A stretch of 64,000 bases of DNA from Faecalibacterium sp. I3-3-89 (GTDB taxonomy: Bacteria; Bacillota; Clostridia; Oscillospirales; Ruminococcaceae): the NCBI RefSeq assembly GCF_023347275.1, contig NZ_CP094468.1, positions 2,108,001-2,172,000 of the forward strand, given 5' to 3'. Made by a program: the position numbers and the translations under genes. Below the pieces are notes generated by a model that was given only the letters and a program-made list of their open reading frames with translations, did not search any database and had not been told where the DNA came from. Every line of letters starts with the position of its first letter. Position 1 is the stretch's first letter. Shown piece after piece: positions 42,196-50,575 of the stretch.

Positions 42196-42538
42196 TTATA
42201 TTCAATTTTGGGACATTAGTACCGGTTTCTGAAGATTGGAGGGATGTTCAGGAGGGATGTAAGAAATCCTGCTTCGACAAACTTTCAAAATTCAACGAAC
42301 ACTCGTGAATTTCTCACACAGACATGAAAAATCACGAAGCGGATTTTGAGTCGTTTGCGTCTGCCATTCCGCCACATCGGCTTATATTCAATTTTGGGAC
42401 ATTAGTACCGGTTTCTGAGGATTGGAGGGATGTTCAGGAGGGATGTAAGAAATCCTGCTTCGACAAACCTTCAAAATTCAACGGACACTCGTGAATTTCT
42501 CGCACAGACACAGAAAATCACGAAGCGGATTTTGAGTC
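42156..42538 (-). repeat. 186-bp tandem repeats with att core in tRNA anticodon loop
   Basis: The core GATTTTGAGTC lies at 42156, 42342 and 42528, spaced exactly 186 bp. The units 42156-42341 and 42342-42527 are almost identical and consist of the 5' half of the tRNA plus about 146 bp of flanking sequence. The third core continues into a different tRNA 5' half, which should be the original host site. The integrase gene lies next to the first copy. The likely meaning is the attachment site of the element with a duplicated end. Confidence 0.75.
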
Positions 42539-42567
42539 CCCCTCGTCTGCCATTCCGACACACCGGC
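42528..42567 (-). pseudogene. 5' half of a host tRNA-Leu (CAA)
   Basis: GCCGGTGTGTCGGAATGGCAGAC and on to the anticodon loop ACTCAAAATC is a leucine tRNA 5' half that differs in the acceptor and D arm from the complete tRNA-Leu. After the loop the sequence does not continue with a T arm. It marks the host side of the insertion point. Confidence 0.65.
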
Positions 42568-42594
42568 GTATTCTGTTGTATGGATAACATAGAT

Positions 42595-42623
42595 ATTATA
42601 ACGGATTCTTCGCCTAAAATCAA
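42595..42623 (-). promoter_or_regulatory. Promoter of the split tRNA-Leu locus
   Basis: On the minus strand TTGATT (42618-42623) and TATAAT (42595-42600), 17 bp apart, 27 bp before the host tRNA half. Transcripts from it would run through both tRNA-half copies into the complete tRNA-Leu. Confidence 0.6.
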
Positions 42624-42798
42624 GATGCAGCTTGCAACTCGGCAAATTTCTGCTTTTTCCCGCCGCTGTCCTTCCGGATAGCCCTTCGAGACTCGCACAA
42701 ATCCTGCCAGTTTCTTTTTTCCCTCTGTATCTTCCTCGTTTTGTCGGAATTTGGCCCCCATTTGACCGGGCAAAGCGGATGATTTTTCCAAAAAACAC

Positions 42799-42827
42799 TT
42801 TACAAACGTCAAAGAAATAACTATTAT
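42799..42827 (+). promoter_or_regulatory. Promoter of the DUF6465 gene
   Basis: TTTACA (42799-42804) and TATTAT (42822-42827), 17 bp apart, about 125 bp before the start codon at 42955. The 42624-42954 region contains no gene; only this promoter and an untranslated leader are seen. Confidence 0.6.
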
Positions 42828-42954
42828 ATAAGTATAGTGCCCTGAATCGTTGGCACATTCAGAAAATGGCCGGGCAGACCGAGCTACAGCTTCCGGCCCG
42901 GAAATCATCCGCGTTTTCCATTTGCAGAGGAATACAGGAAAGAAGGTATACGCT

Positions 42955-43257
42955 ATGTCTGAGAAAAAGTCTGCTGTCCCCGCAGCGGCCGCTGCTCCCG
43001 AAACTCCTGCGGCAGAGCCGAAGAAGCGCAAGGCTTCCGATACCGCACAGCGCCGCGGCCGCCCCCCGCTCACCCCGGAGGTCTACGTTGAATTCGGCAC
43101 CAGTCAGTACAACATCACCGATGTCGTCGAGCGCGCCAAGGCCGACTACCGCACCACCCACAAGGTGGGCGTCCAGTCCTGCAAGGTCTACGTCAAGCCC
43201 GAAGAGGGCGCTGCCTACTATGTCATCAACAAGGTCTCCGGCAAGCTGGAGCTGTGA
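42955..43257 (+). CDS. DUF6465 family protein
   Basis: A 100-residue protein. An Ala/Pro/Lys-rich disordered head (residues 1-40, KKRKASDTAQRRGRPPLT) leads to the compact DUF6465 domain (EVYVEFGTSQYNITDVVERA, VGVQSCKVYVKPEEGAAYYV). The basic RRGRPP is an AT-hook-like element. Common and chromosomal in Clostridia, so it marks the return to backbone sequence. Function unknown. Start ATG 42955 after GAAGG. Confidence 0.85.
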   Translation: MSEKKSAVPAAAAAPETPAAEPKKRKASDTAQRRGRPPLTPEVYVEFGTSQYNITDVVERAKADYRTTHKVGVQSCKVYVKPEEGAAYYVINKVSGKLEL

Positions 43258-43272
43258 TGCTTTCCACTGCAA

Positions 43273-43310
43273 AAAAGGCGTCTGCACATCCGTTTGTGCA
43301 GACGCCTTTT
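43273..43310. terminator. Bidirectional terminator
   Basis: A 16-bp perfect stem, AAAAGGCGTCTGCACA (43273-43288) with 43295-43310, with T runs on both sides, between the convergent DUF6465 and carboxypeptidase genes. Confidence 0.9.
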
Positions 43311-43317
43311 CCTGTTT

Positions 43318-44814
43318 TTATAAGCCGTACAGCTCAGTGTATTTCTGGGTGAGATACTGGATATAATCCTCGGGGCTGAAATCTCCGCAGGCGTTCTTCA
43401 CCACATCGGCAGGCTCCATCAGCCCGCCGTACTGGTGGACTTTTTCCCGCAGCCAGCCGGTGATGGGCGCAAGGTCGCCCCGCGCAGCCGCCCCCCAGAC
43501 ATCCACATCCTGCTCCATCCGTCGCAGCATCTGGGCACCGTAGGCACTGCCCAACGCATAGGACGGGAAATAGCCGAAGGAGCCGCCCGACCAGTGGCTG
43601 TCCTGTAAGCAGCCATCTCGGTCATTGGGCACCTCAACGCCCAGATACTCCTTGTAGAGCTTCGCCCAGACGGCAGGCACATCTCTGGCTTCCAGCGTGC
43701 CGCCGATGAGCTGCTTTTCGATCTCATACCGCACCATGACGTGGAGGCAGTAGGTCAGCTCATCGGCCTCGATGCGGATGAGGCTGGGCTGGGCTTTGTT
43801 GACCGCGCGGTAGAACTGCTCCGCGCTGACGCCGCCCAGCTGCCGGGGGAAGAACGCCTGCATCTTGGGAAAGATTGCCTCCACAAAGGGCCGCGACCGG
43901 CCGATGAGGTTCTCGTAGAACCGGGACTGGCTCTCGTGGACGCCCATGGAGACGCCGCCCGCGAGGCAGGTATATTGCAGATCGTCCCGGATGCCCAGCT
44001 CATACAGGGCGTGGCCGCCCTCATGGAGGACGGAGTACATGGAGGACGCCACGTTGTGTTCGTCGTAGTTGGTGGTGATGCGGACGTCCTTATTATTGAA
44101 TTCCAGTGTGAAGGGGTGCTCGGTCTCGCCCAGACCACAGTGACGGCGGTCGAGTCCCATCACCTCCATCAGATAGTCGGCGAAAACCTTCTGCTGCGCC
44201 GCCGGGTACTCCTGATACAAGAAACTGTCGTCGATCTGCGGCTTTTCGCCAATCTTCCGGATGAGCGGCACAAGCCCGTCCCGCAGCGTCTCAAAAAAGC
44301 GGTCCAGCTTCTCCATATCCACGCCGCGCTCGTACTCGTTCAGCAGAGCGTCATAGGGAGCCTTCGAGGCGTCATAATACCCGGCGAAGCGGCGGTTGTA
44401 GTCCACCAGCTCCTGTAAGACCGGGCAGAACAGGGCAAAATCGTCCTGCGCCTTGGCCTTGTGCCAGACATCGTCCGCCCGGTTGCACAGCTCCTTATAG
44501 GCCATATATTCCTCGGCCGGGATGCGGGTCAGCTGCTCACAGCTGCGGCGAAGCTCTTCCACCTCCCGGCGGTGGACAAGGTCAAGCTCGTCGGCGCGGG
44601 CGCTCAGCTCGTCCAGCAGTGCCTTCGTCTCCGGGCAGGTCATCAGCTTCTGGCTCTCACCGGCCAGAATGCTCATGGCCACGCCCCGGCCCTCGGCGGT
44701 GCCGCTGGGCGCGGTGGTCACAGCATCCAGATAGAGGGAGCTGTCTGCACAGTGATAGGCGTACAATTTCTTTTGCAGCAATTCCAGCTGCTGCAATGCG
44801 CGTTCTGTCTCCAT
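43318..44814 (-). CDS. Carboxypeptidase, family M32
   Basis: A 498-residue metallocarboxypeptidase. The zinc motif VLHEGGHALYELG (HExxH) is near residue 262-266. The third ligand region HESQSRFYEN, the family motif RIEADELTYCLHVMVRYEIE and the ending SYALGSAYGAQ are all typical of Thermus-type M32 enzymes, and the length is normal. It removes C-terminal residues from peptides in the cytoplasm. It is 12 bp downstream of the metallophosphoesterase gene in the same direction. Confidence 0.9.
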   Translation of the reverse strand: METERALQQLELLQKKLYAYHCADSSLYLDAVTTAPSGTAEGRGVAMSILAGESQKLMTCPETKALLDELSARADELDLVHRREVEELRRSCEQLTRIPAEEYMAYKELCNRADDVWHKAKAQDDFALFCPVLQELVDYNRRFAGYYDASKAPYDALLNEYERGVDMEKLDRFFETLRDGLVPLIRKIGEKPQIDDSFLYQEYPAAQQKVFADYLMEVMGLDRRHCGLGETEHPFTLEFNNKDVRITTNYDEHNVASSMYSVLHEGGHALYELGIRDDLQYTCLAGGVSMGVHESQSRFYENLIGRSRPFVEAIFPKMQAFFPRQLGGVSAEQFYRAVNKAQPSLIRIEADELTYCLHVMVRYEIEKQLIGGTLEARDVPAVWAKLYKEYLGVEVPNDRDGCLQDSHWSGGSFGYFPSYALGSAYGAQMLRRMEQDVDVWGAAARGDLAPITGWLREKVHQYGGLMEPADVVKNACGDFSPEDYIQYLTQKYTELYGL

Positions 44815-44826
44815 TGTTTTGTCTCC

Positions 44827-45480
44827 TCATTCTCTCCCGAAGAGCTTCCGCTTCGGTATCTGCACTGGGTCGGGGATCTCGAACTCATACCGCTCGGTGG
44901 CGTTGATGACGGTGGTGCCGCCCCGGGTGCAGACCCGGGGCAGATTCGCCCCATAATTCAGGTGCATATGCCCATGGATGAACCACTTGGGCTGATACAG
45001 GTCCATCAGGTCGTTGAACACCTGAAAGCCCTTGTGCGCCCGGTCGGTGCCGTCGTTGAGTCCGCTGGCAGGGGCGTGGGTCAGCAGGATGTCAACTCCC
45101 CCGGCCCGCCGGGCCGCCAGCCAGAGCCGCCGGGCACGCCGCCGCATCTCGCCCTCTGTGTACTGGAAGGTGTCTTCCTTGTTGTACCGGCTGCATCCGC
45201 CCAGCCCCATGATGCGCAGGCCTTTCCAGACATAGACTGCATCGTCCACACAGATGCAGCCCCCGGGCTCTGCCCCTTTGTAGCTGCCGTCGTGGTTGCC
45301 GTGGACGTACAGGATGGGGGCGGCGGTAAAGTTTGTAAGATATTCCAGATATTTTTTCGGCAGATCGCCGCAGGAGAGGATGAGGTCGATGCCCTCCAGC
45401 CGCCTGCGGGCGCTCTCGTCCCAGAGCAGTTCGGACGGGACATCCGAGATCGCAAGTATTTTCACGCTGCTTTGCTCCAT
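44827..45480 (-). CDS. Metallophosphoesterase
   Basis: A 217-residue calcineurin-like phosphoesterase. Visible metal-binding blocks are AISDVPSELLW at the start, LILSCGDLPKKYLEYL, YVHGNHDGSYKG and a C-terminal IHGHMHLNYG. Compared with the full family the first block lacks the usual DxH (here SDVP), so one metal ligand may differ. It probably hydrolyses a small phosphoester; the substrate is unknown. It is followed by M32. Confidence 0.8.
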   Translation of the reverse strand: MEQSSVKILAISDVPSELLWDESARRRLEGIDLILSCGDLPKKYLEYLTNFTAAPILYVHGNHDGSYKGAEPGGCICVDDAVYVWKGLRIMGLGGCSRYNKEDTFQYTEGEMRRRARRLWLAARRAGGVDILLTHAPASGLNDGTDRAHKGFQVFNDLMDLYQPKWFIHGHMHLNYGANLPRVCTRGGTTVINATERYEFEIPDPVQIPKRKLFGRE

Positions 45481-45507
45481 TCTTTTCTATCCTTGAGGCA
45501 TCGCCTG

Positions 45508-47430
45508 TTACTGCGGCGTCCCTTTCACGATGTCCAGACCGTTGATTTCCAGAAGTCCCCGGGTCTTGGCGTCCAGTGCGTCGTAGCTGGGCAGCTCGCC
45601 CTCCACGCACTCGTCCAGCCAGTCCATCTCCATCAGCTCCTTGGGCGTATAGATGCCGGAAGCCGCATGGTGGAGGACATGGCTCTGGCTGTAGCTCTCG
45701 GTGGGGAAGACCTGAAGCTCTCCCTCGCAGAGCTGACGCTCGGCCATCCTGAGCAGCTGCACCGTGCCGCTGCCCAGCCGGATGGGGTACTCCACCCGCT
45801 CGGCCCCGCTCTTGAGGCCCCACCAGTAGTTGATGGCCCTGCCGCCGGGGGCACTGTCCCACGTCCCGGCAAACACCGACCGGACGATCTCGGTGAAAAA
45901 GACATCCCACCGCCACTCCGGCAGGCCCAGCGGCTGCAATACGCCGTCGGGCAGGCGGCGGCAGAGTCCGTAATCCCGGTATGTCCCTTCCGGCTCCCGG
46001 AAGTCCTGACTGTAGAAGACCTCAATGTCCTTCCGGTCGGAGAAGTCCTGCGGATGGCTCTCATCCGACAGACAGGCCCACCGCAGCACCACCCGGCTCT
46101 CGGGCCGGACAGCCCGCACGCCCTGTGCAAAGGCGTTGATGGCCGCCGGTACGCCGTACACCGGGTTCGCGGCCACATAGCCCACCCGGTCGCTGCGGGA
46201 AACGATGCCCGCCAGCATCCCCAGCAGATACGTCACCTCGTAGGTGCGGGGGTAGTAGGTGCGCACCAGCGGATGGGGTGCGTTGAGGGAGCAGTTGAGG
46301 AAGCGGGTCTTGGGGTGCTGGGCCGCCACCTTCAGACAGGCGGTGTGCATCCGGGAGCTGGTGGTAAAGACGATGTCCGCATGGTCGTGGGCCACCTCTT
46401 CCAGCACCTGCTCGGCATCCACCTCGGGGTTGATGTTCTCCCGGCAGCTGACGAAGAGCTTGTCGGGGAACGCCTTCACCAGCGCAGCGCGGCCCTTGTC
46501 CTGTCCGCGCACCCACGCGCTGGTCTGGGCATTGTGCTCATGGAGGAAGACCACCCGCAGTTCGCTGGGCCGGGAGCTGAAGATGTTCAGCTTGCTCAGC
46601 AGCGGCTCTGCGCTGCGCTTCGGCTCCAGCAGCAGCTCCACGGCGTGGGGTTCGGCAAGGATCTTCACCTCATCCCAGAGCCGGGCCAGATTCTCCCGCA
46701 CCTTCGTGGGGGTGGACTGGCAGGCGTCGGCATAGCGGTACACCGACAGATACACCAGCAGAGCATCTCCCGGCGTCAGCCCCAGCGAGCCGCCGCCCAG
46801 CGCATAGAACTGCTGGCTGAACATGGTGTAGAGGGCCGAGAAATTCAGCCGGTCGTCCTCCGTCCACGCCTCACCCGTGGCCTTGCAGGCCAGCGTCTGC
46901 AATTTCGCATAGCCGCCCAGCCGGGAGAAGCTGACGTTGTTGATGCGGGAGAGCTTATAGAAATCGAGGAACTCATAGTAGAGCTTGTTTTCCAGCGTGT
47001 CGTTTCTGGCCGGGATGAGCCGGGTGACGGTGCCGGGGATCTTGACGGCCTCATAATACTTGAGGACAGAGACCCGCTTGTTGCCCTCTTGTACATAGAA
47101 TCGGTTCATGTACTCGAAGGCAATGATGGGGGTATGGATGCCCTCTTCCAGATGGGCTTCACAGAGGTTCGACCACTTGACGGCAAACTCGGTGTCGTCC
47201 TCGAGGAGGGGCATAAAGTTGGAGGCAAATGCGGTGTGGCGTCCGGCGGTCTTGGTGCCCACGATGCTCTCGGCCGGGATGTCCACCAGCCCCAGAGGCT
47301 CCTGCGCCACGATGTCTGCGTCGGCAATGATCTCGTCCAGCACCGCGAGATAGGGCGACTGGCCCCGGGCCACACTGGCCCGGTAGGCACGCTGGCCTGC
47401 ACGCAGGGCGCTGCGGTAATCTTCCATCAT
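45508..47430 (-). CDS. ParB-like domain fused to BMP-type periplasmic-binding fold
   Basis: A 640-residue protein without signal peptide. Residues 70-140 include FEYMNRFYVQEGNKRVSVLK, the ParB/sulfiredoxin-like nucleotide pocket seen in DNA- or ligand-handling proteins. Residues 285-640 are a BMP/PnrA-like ligand-binding fold (LRVVFLHEHNAQTSAWVRG, ADIVFTTSSRMHTACLKVA, YLLGMLAGIVSRSDRVGYVA). Normally such a fold is exported to bind nucleosides; here it is cytoplasmic. The combination is known from Clostridia and may be a nucleoside sensor. That role is inference. Confidence 0.75.
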   Translation of the reverse strand: MMEDYRSALRAGQRAYRASVARGQSPYLAVLDEIIADADIVAQEPLGLVDIPAESIVGTKTAGRHTAFASNFMPLLEDDTEFAVKWSNLCEAHLEEGIHTPIIAFEYMNRFYVQEGNKRVSVLKYYEAVKIPGTVTRLIPARNDTLENKLYYEFLDFYKLSRINNVSFSRLGGYAKLQTLACKATGEAWTEDDRLNFSALYTMFSQQFYALGGGSLGLTPGDALLVYLSVYRYADACQSTPTKVRENLARLWDEVKILAEPHAVELLLEPKRSAEPLLSKLNIFSSRPSELRVVFLHEHNAQTSAWVRGQDKGRAALVKAFPDKLFVSCRENINPEVDAEQVLEEVAHDHADIVFTTSSRMHTACLKVAAQHPKTRFLNCSLNAPHPLVRTYYPRTYEVTYLLGMLAGIVSRSDRVGYVAANPVYGVPAAINAFAQGVRAVRPESRVVLRWACLSDESHPQDFSDRKDIEVFYSQDFREPEGTYRDYGLCRRLPDGVLQPLGLPEWRWDVFFTEIVRSVFAGTWDSAPGGRAINYWWGLKSGAERVEYPIRLGSGTVQLLRMAERQLCEGELQVFPTESYSQSHVLHHAASGIYTPKELMEMDWLDECVEGELPSYDALDAKTRGLLEINGLDIVKGTPQ

Positions 47431-47595
47431 AGATAAAACTCCTTCTGCTTTTTCAGCAAATGAAGAGGGATAGCTTCACAGGATTAGTATAGCATGAAAA
47501 TCAAAAATATGGGAGACTTTCTCGCCGCAAGGTGTTGCTTTCCCGCAAATTTTAAGGTACGATAAAGGAAACATCCATTTTTTGCGAGGTAATCT

Positions 47596-48162
47596 ATGCT
47601 TTGTGACACTCTCCCCCGGCTGGAAGCCGGCGAATACCCCGGCGGCATCTGGTACTACGAGCCGCACACCTACCAGCCCTACCGCTATGTGCTGGGCCGG
47701 GTGGGCCGCCGCCCGCTGGTCTGCATCGGCATCAACCCCAGCACCGCCCAGCCCGGCGCGCTGGACCCCACCCTGAAGAGCGTGGAGCGTCTGGCCAGTG
47801 CCAACGGCTTCGACAGCTGGATCATGTTCAACGTCTACCCCCAGCGGGCCACGAACCCCAACGATATGGACAAGACCCCCGACCGTGCCCTCTGCGACGA
47901 GAACCTCCGCTGGCTGCGGGCCGTGCTGGCCCAGACCGAGCCCACCATGTGGGCTGCATGGGGCACCCTCATCGAAAAGCGGGCCTATCTGCCCGGCCTG
48001 ATGCGGGAGATGGTGGCCCTGACACGGGAGCGCGACATCCCGTGGGTGACCTTCGGCCCCCGCAGCAAGAAGGGCCACCCCCATCACCCCCTCTACCTGC
48101 GCAAGGACTCCACGCCTGAGCCTTTTGATGTGGAAAACTACCTCAACACCTGCTTTGACTGA
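47596..48162 (+). CDS. DUF1643 family protein
   Basis: A 188-residue protein with the DUF1643 core: GIWYYEPHTYQPYRYVLGRV, VCIGINPSTAQPGALDPTLK, NVYPQRATNPNDMD and the C-terminal KKGHPHHPLYLRKDSTPEPF. Family length is normal. The exact activity is unproven; INPSTA loops suggest a uracil-DNA-glycosylase-like fold. It is divergent from the BMP-like gene; PAP2 follows 21 bp later. Confidence 0.85.
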   Translation: MLCDTLPRLEAGEYPGGIWYYEPHTYQPYRYVLGRVGRRPLVCIGINPSTAQPGALDPTLKSVERLASANGFDSWIMFNVYPQRATNPNDMDKTPDRALCDENLRWLRAVLAQTEPTMWAAWGTLIEKRAYLPGLMREMVALTRERDIPWVTFGPRSKKGHPHHPLYLRKDSTPEPFDVENYLNTCFD

Positions 48163-48183
48163 TCTTCTCAGGGAGGAAGCACC

Positions 48184-48723
48184 ATGACACCGGAACGATA
48201 CAAGAAGCTGACCGACTGGCTCGAGGGGCATCCCGCCCTCCGGGAGGGCATCATCCTGCTCAACCGCTGGCTCCCCCTCGTGCCCTTCGTCTGCTATCCG
48301 GCGCTCCTTCTGCTGCTCAACCTCCGGTGGTTTGCGATGCTCCGTGTCGGGCGGGGCGGCGGCGCTCTTGATTTTATGCAGGTCATCGCCCGGGCCATCC
48401 TTGTGCCGGGGCTGGCATTCTGGATGGGCACCCTCCTGCGGGCCAGACTCAACTTTCCCCGCCCTTATGAGCAGCCGGGCTTTGTCCCCCTCGTCCCGAA
48501 GAGCACCCGCGGCAATTCCTGCCCCTCCCGCCACGCTCTGAGCGCCGCCGTCCTTGGGATGGTGTGGCTCTACTTCTACCCCGCCGTCGGCGTCGGGATG
48601 CTGGCTATCGCCGCCCTCATCTGTCTGCTGCGGGTGCTGTCCGGGGTGCATTTCATCCGGGATGTGCTGGTCGGCACAGCCTTCGGGCTGGCCTTCGGCT
48701 TCGCAGGGATGTGGCTGCTGTGA
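48184..48723 (+). CDS. PAP2-family membrane phosphatase
   Basis: A 179-residue membrane protein with about five TM helices. The three phosphatase motifs are present: KSTRGNSCPSRHAL covering the end of motif 1 and motif 2, and GVHFIRDVLVGT (motif 3). It hydrolyses lipid pyrophosphates or phosphatidic acid, such as undecaprenyl pyrophosphate. It is 21 bp after DUF1643 on the same strand, RBS AGGGAGG. Confidence 0.85.
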   Translation: MTPERYKKLTDWLEGHPALREGIILLNRWLPLVPFVCYPALLLLLNLRWFAMLRVGRGGGALDFMQVIARAILVPGLAFWMGTLLRARLNFPRPYEQPGFVPLVPKSTRGNSCPSRHALSAAVLGMVWLYFYPAVGVGMLAIAALICLLRVLSGVHFIRDVLVGTAFGLAFGFAGMWLL

Positions 48724-48764
48724 GGCAGTTTTTGAAGAAAGTGCAAAAAAGTTTTGATTTTCCC

Positions 48765-48793
48765 TTGACAGAACCCTGGGGCTATGGTATTAT
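48765..48793 (+). promoter_or_regulatory. Promoter of the tRNA-Arg/His operon
   Basis: Consensus TTGACA (48765-48770) and TATTAT (48788-48793), 17 bp apart, about 65 bp before tRNA-Arg. Confidence 0.8.
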
Positions 48794-48858
48794 ACTTCTC
48801 GCAGCGTGCTTCGACTCACAGCTGCGAACCATATCGGAACCCAATGGGATAACAACGT

Positions 48859-48932
<74 letters not shown>

Positions 48933-48940
48933 TTGATGTG

Positions 48941-49014
48941 GTGCCCATAGCGTAGTCGGTTAACGCGCCAGATTGTGGATCTGGAGACCGTGGGTTCGAG
49001 TCCCACTGGGCACC
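48941..49014 (+). tRNA. tRNA-His (GTG)
   Basis: GTGCCCA/TGGGCAC acceptor with a G at -1 (48940), anticodon loop TTGTGGA with GTG, T arm GTGGG-TTCGAGT-CCCAC. Eight bases after tRNA-Arg, so processed from one transcript. Confidence 0.92.
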
Positions 49015-49020
49015 CCACTA

Positions 49021-49049
49021 AAAAGTCCGCTGCAATGCAGCGGACTTTT
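49021..49049 (+). terminator. Terminator of the tRNA operon
   Basis: A 14-bp perfect stem, AAAAGTCCGCTGCA with TGCAGCGGACTTTT, followed by T and C, right after tRNA-His. Confidence 0.9.
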
Positions 49050-49055
49050 TCTTTT

Positions 49056-49078
49056 AGGTGCCCAGTGGGACTCGAACC
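49056..49078 (-). repeat. Inverted copy of the tRNA-His 3' end
   Basis: On the minus strand GGTTCGAGTCCCACTGGGCACC repeats the last 22 bases of tRNA-His exactly. The rest of the tRNA is absent. A tRNA 3' end near a phage cluster is what an attachment site looks like, but it is inverted relative to the tRNA, which does not fit a simple integration. Confidence 0.6.
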
Positions 49079-49206
49079 AACCTGTAGGAATGTCTACCGT
49101 GGTAACTCCGTGGAGCGTCCCGTGCAGCGGATGCCGGGTGCCGCAACTCGTAGGCCGCTTCCCTCCTCCACTTTATAAACAGCTCCAAAACAACTCAAAC
49201 CAGACC

Positions 49207-49255
49207 AAGGCCGCAGCCCAGAACACCCTTCCGTGTTCCGTGCTGCGGCCTTTTT
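49207..49255. terminator. Long hairpin at the end of the phage cluster
   Basis: A 20-bp stem, AAGGCCGCAGCCCAGAACAC (49207-49226) with 49233-49252, two mismatches, T5 on the plus strand. The 49079-49206 segment between the tRNA-like repeat and this hairpin contains no gene that I can support. Confidence 0.7.
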
Positions 49256-49263
49256 CCGTTTTC

Positions 49264-50562
49264 TCAGCTTCCCAGCTGCTTCAGGATATTCTGGATCTCT
49301 TCGTTGGAGTAGCCCTCCTTCAGCAGCTCGCTCCGGATGGCCGTATCGCTCCTGCCCTGACGGTAGAGGCGTGCGGCGCTGTAGGGCACGACCGTACCGC
49401 CCAAAGTCAGCACCGGCTCCCCACCCGAGACGCCCGCACTCTTTGCCCCGGCGTTTGCCGCGGCCTGCTGGGCGCTCTGGGCCGCCTTGGACTGCTTGAG
49501 CGCCCACTCGCCCTTGGCGATGTTCAGCTTCTCGTTGGTGACATTGTTGTTGAACTCCTGCTGACGCAGGGTGTCCTGATACTGCCGCTCGGCCAGCTCG
49601 TTCTTGTACTTCTGCTGGGCCAGACTGTCCTGCCGCTGGTTCTCCTGCATCTGCTGGCTCCACGCAGCATCAGCACGCTCGGCCTCATAGGCGCGGTCCT
49701 TGGCGTACATATTGTAGCCGGTATTCGCCAGACTGCCCACCAGCGAGCCGATGCCGGTGGTGCCGGTGATGGCCAGCTGCACCGCGTCGCCGATGACGCC
49801 CAGAACACTCAGCACATTGCTGAATGCCTGCTGACGTTTGGCACGCGCCTGCTGTTCCTGCGCGGAGTAATAGCCGTAGAGGGTGTCCAGCCGACCCAGA
49901 TAGTCCTGATAGCGGCCATAGTCCTGCTCATAGGCGGCGTTGTAGGCGCTGCCCTTCCGGTCGAGCTGACTATAGTAGTCCGACAGCTCCGCATTATACC
50001 GCGCCTGTGCGTTCTGTTCCTGCGCATTGAGCTGGTCGATGCGGGTCACGACATCGTCGCCCTCGCTGTTGTAGGTATCCAGCGCCAGCCGGTAGAGGGA
50101 GGGCAAAGCGTCGTTCAGGGCACCCATCTGCTGCTGATACGCCTGCTGCGCCGCGCTGACCGCATAGCTCGAACCGTAGCCGCCGGTCAGGGCCGCTGCC
50201 TGTGCGGCGGCATCTGCGCTGGCATTGCGGGCGTTCTGGGTGTACTGCCGGGCATACTGGCGGTAGAGCGGGTCCTGTGCGTAGCTGTACTGGAAGCTGT
50301 CCCGCCCCAGCAGCTGACCGATGAGGTCTTCGATCCGGCCCTGATAGGCGCTCTCGTACTGGCCCGGACGGTTCTGCTGCCAGTTCTTCAGGTCGGCCGC
50401 CGCGTCGGTCACACTCTGGCTGGGGCTGTACTCCGCCTTTGCCAGCGCATTCTCCACCTCCCTGCGGCTGCTCAGGCCTGCCGTGCTGTAGGAAGACCGG
50501 GCCGCAGGCTGGGCGCTCAGCTCCTCCAAAAGCTGCTGTTCTTTCTTCTTCTCGGTACTCAT
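49264..50562 (-). CDS. Phage structural protein, Gln/Ala-rich
   Basis: A 432-residue protein, rich in Gln, Ala and Tyr. Long helical parts (QNARNASADAAAQAAALTGG, QQAYQQQMGALNDALPSLYR) surround a hydrophobic Gly-rich stretch near residues 255-285 (LSVLGVIGDAVQLAITGTTG, IGSLVGSLAN). The last 50 residues look like a separate small domain ending EGYSNEEIQNILKQL. Short-tailed phages have internal virion or ejection proteins of this kind. By position it is the last gene of the head cluster. Confidence 0.55.
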   Translation of the reverse strand: MSTEKKKEQQLLEELSAQPAARSSYSTAGLSSRREVENALAKAEYSPSQSVTDAAADLKNWQQNRPGQYESAYQGRIEDLIGQLLGRDSFQYSYAQDPLYRQYARQYTQNARNASADAAAQAAALTGGYGSSYAVSAAQQAYQQQMGALNDALPSLYRLALDTYNSEGDDVVTRIDQLNAQEQNAQARYNAELSDYYSQLDRKGSAYNAAYEQDYGRYQDYLGRLDTLYGYYSAQEQQARAKRQQAFSNVLSVLGVIGDAVQLAITGTTGIGSLVGSLANTGYNMYAKDRAYEAERADAAWSQQMQENQRQDSLAQQKYKNELAERQYQDTLRQQEFNNNVTNEKLNIAKGEWALKQSKAAQSAQQAAANAGAKSAGVSGGEPVLTLGGTVVPYSAARLYRQGRSDTAIRSELLKEGYSNEEIQNILKQLGS

Positions 50563-50575
50563 AGCTTCTCCTTTC

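Noticed and set aside
42156..42538. CRISPR array
   Set aside because: Three cores at regular spacing, but units are nearly identical over their whole 186 bp and contain tRNA halves; spacers are not unique and no cas gene is present.
42471..43073. Minus-strand frame across the DUF6465 promoter
   Set aside because: It covers the repeat flank and the promoter, low-complexity Ala/Gly stretch antisense to DUF6465, no RBS.
44461..47436. 991-codon plus-strand frame opposite the carboxypeptidase, phosphoesterase and BMP-like genes
   Set aside because: It spans three well-supported minus-strand genes; the sequence is Pro/His/Gln-rich without motifs. Antisense shadow in GC-rich DNA.
49094..49663. Minus-strand frame at the right end of the phage cluster
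   Set aside because: Arg/Gly-rich out-of-frame reading overlapping the Gln/Ala-rich structural gene, crossing a hairpin; no RBS.
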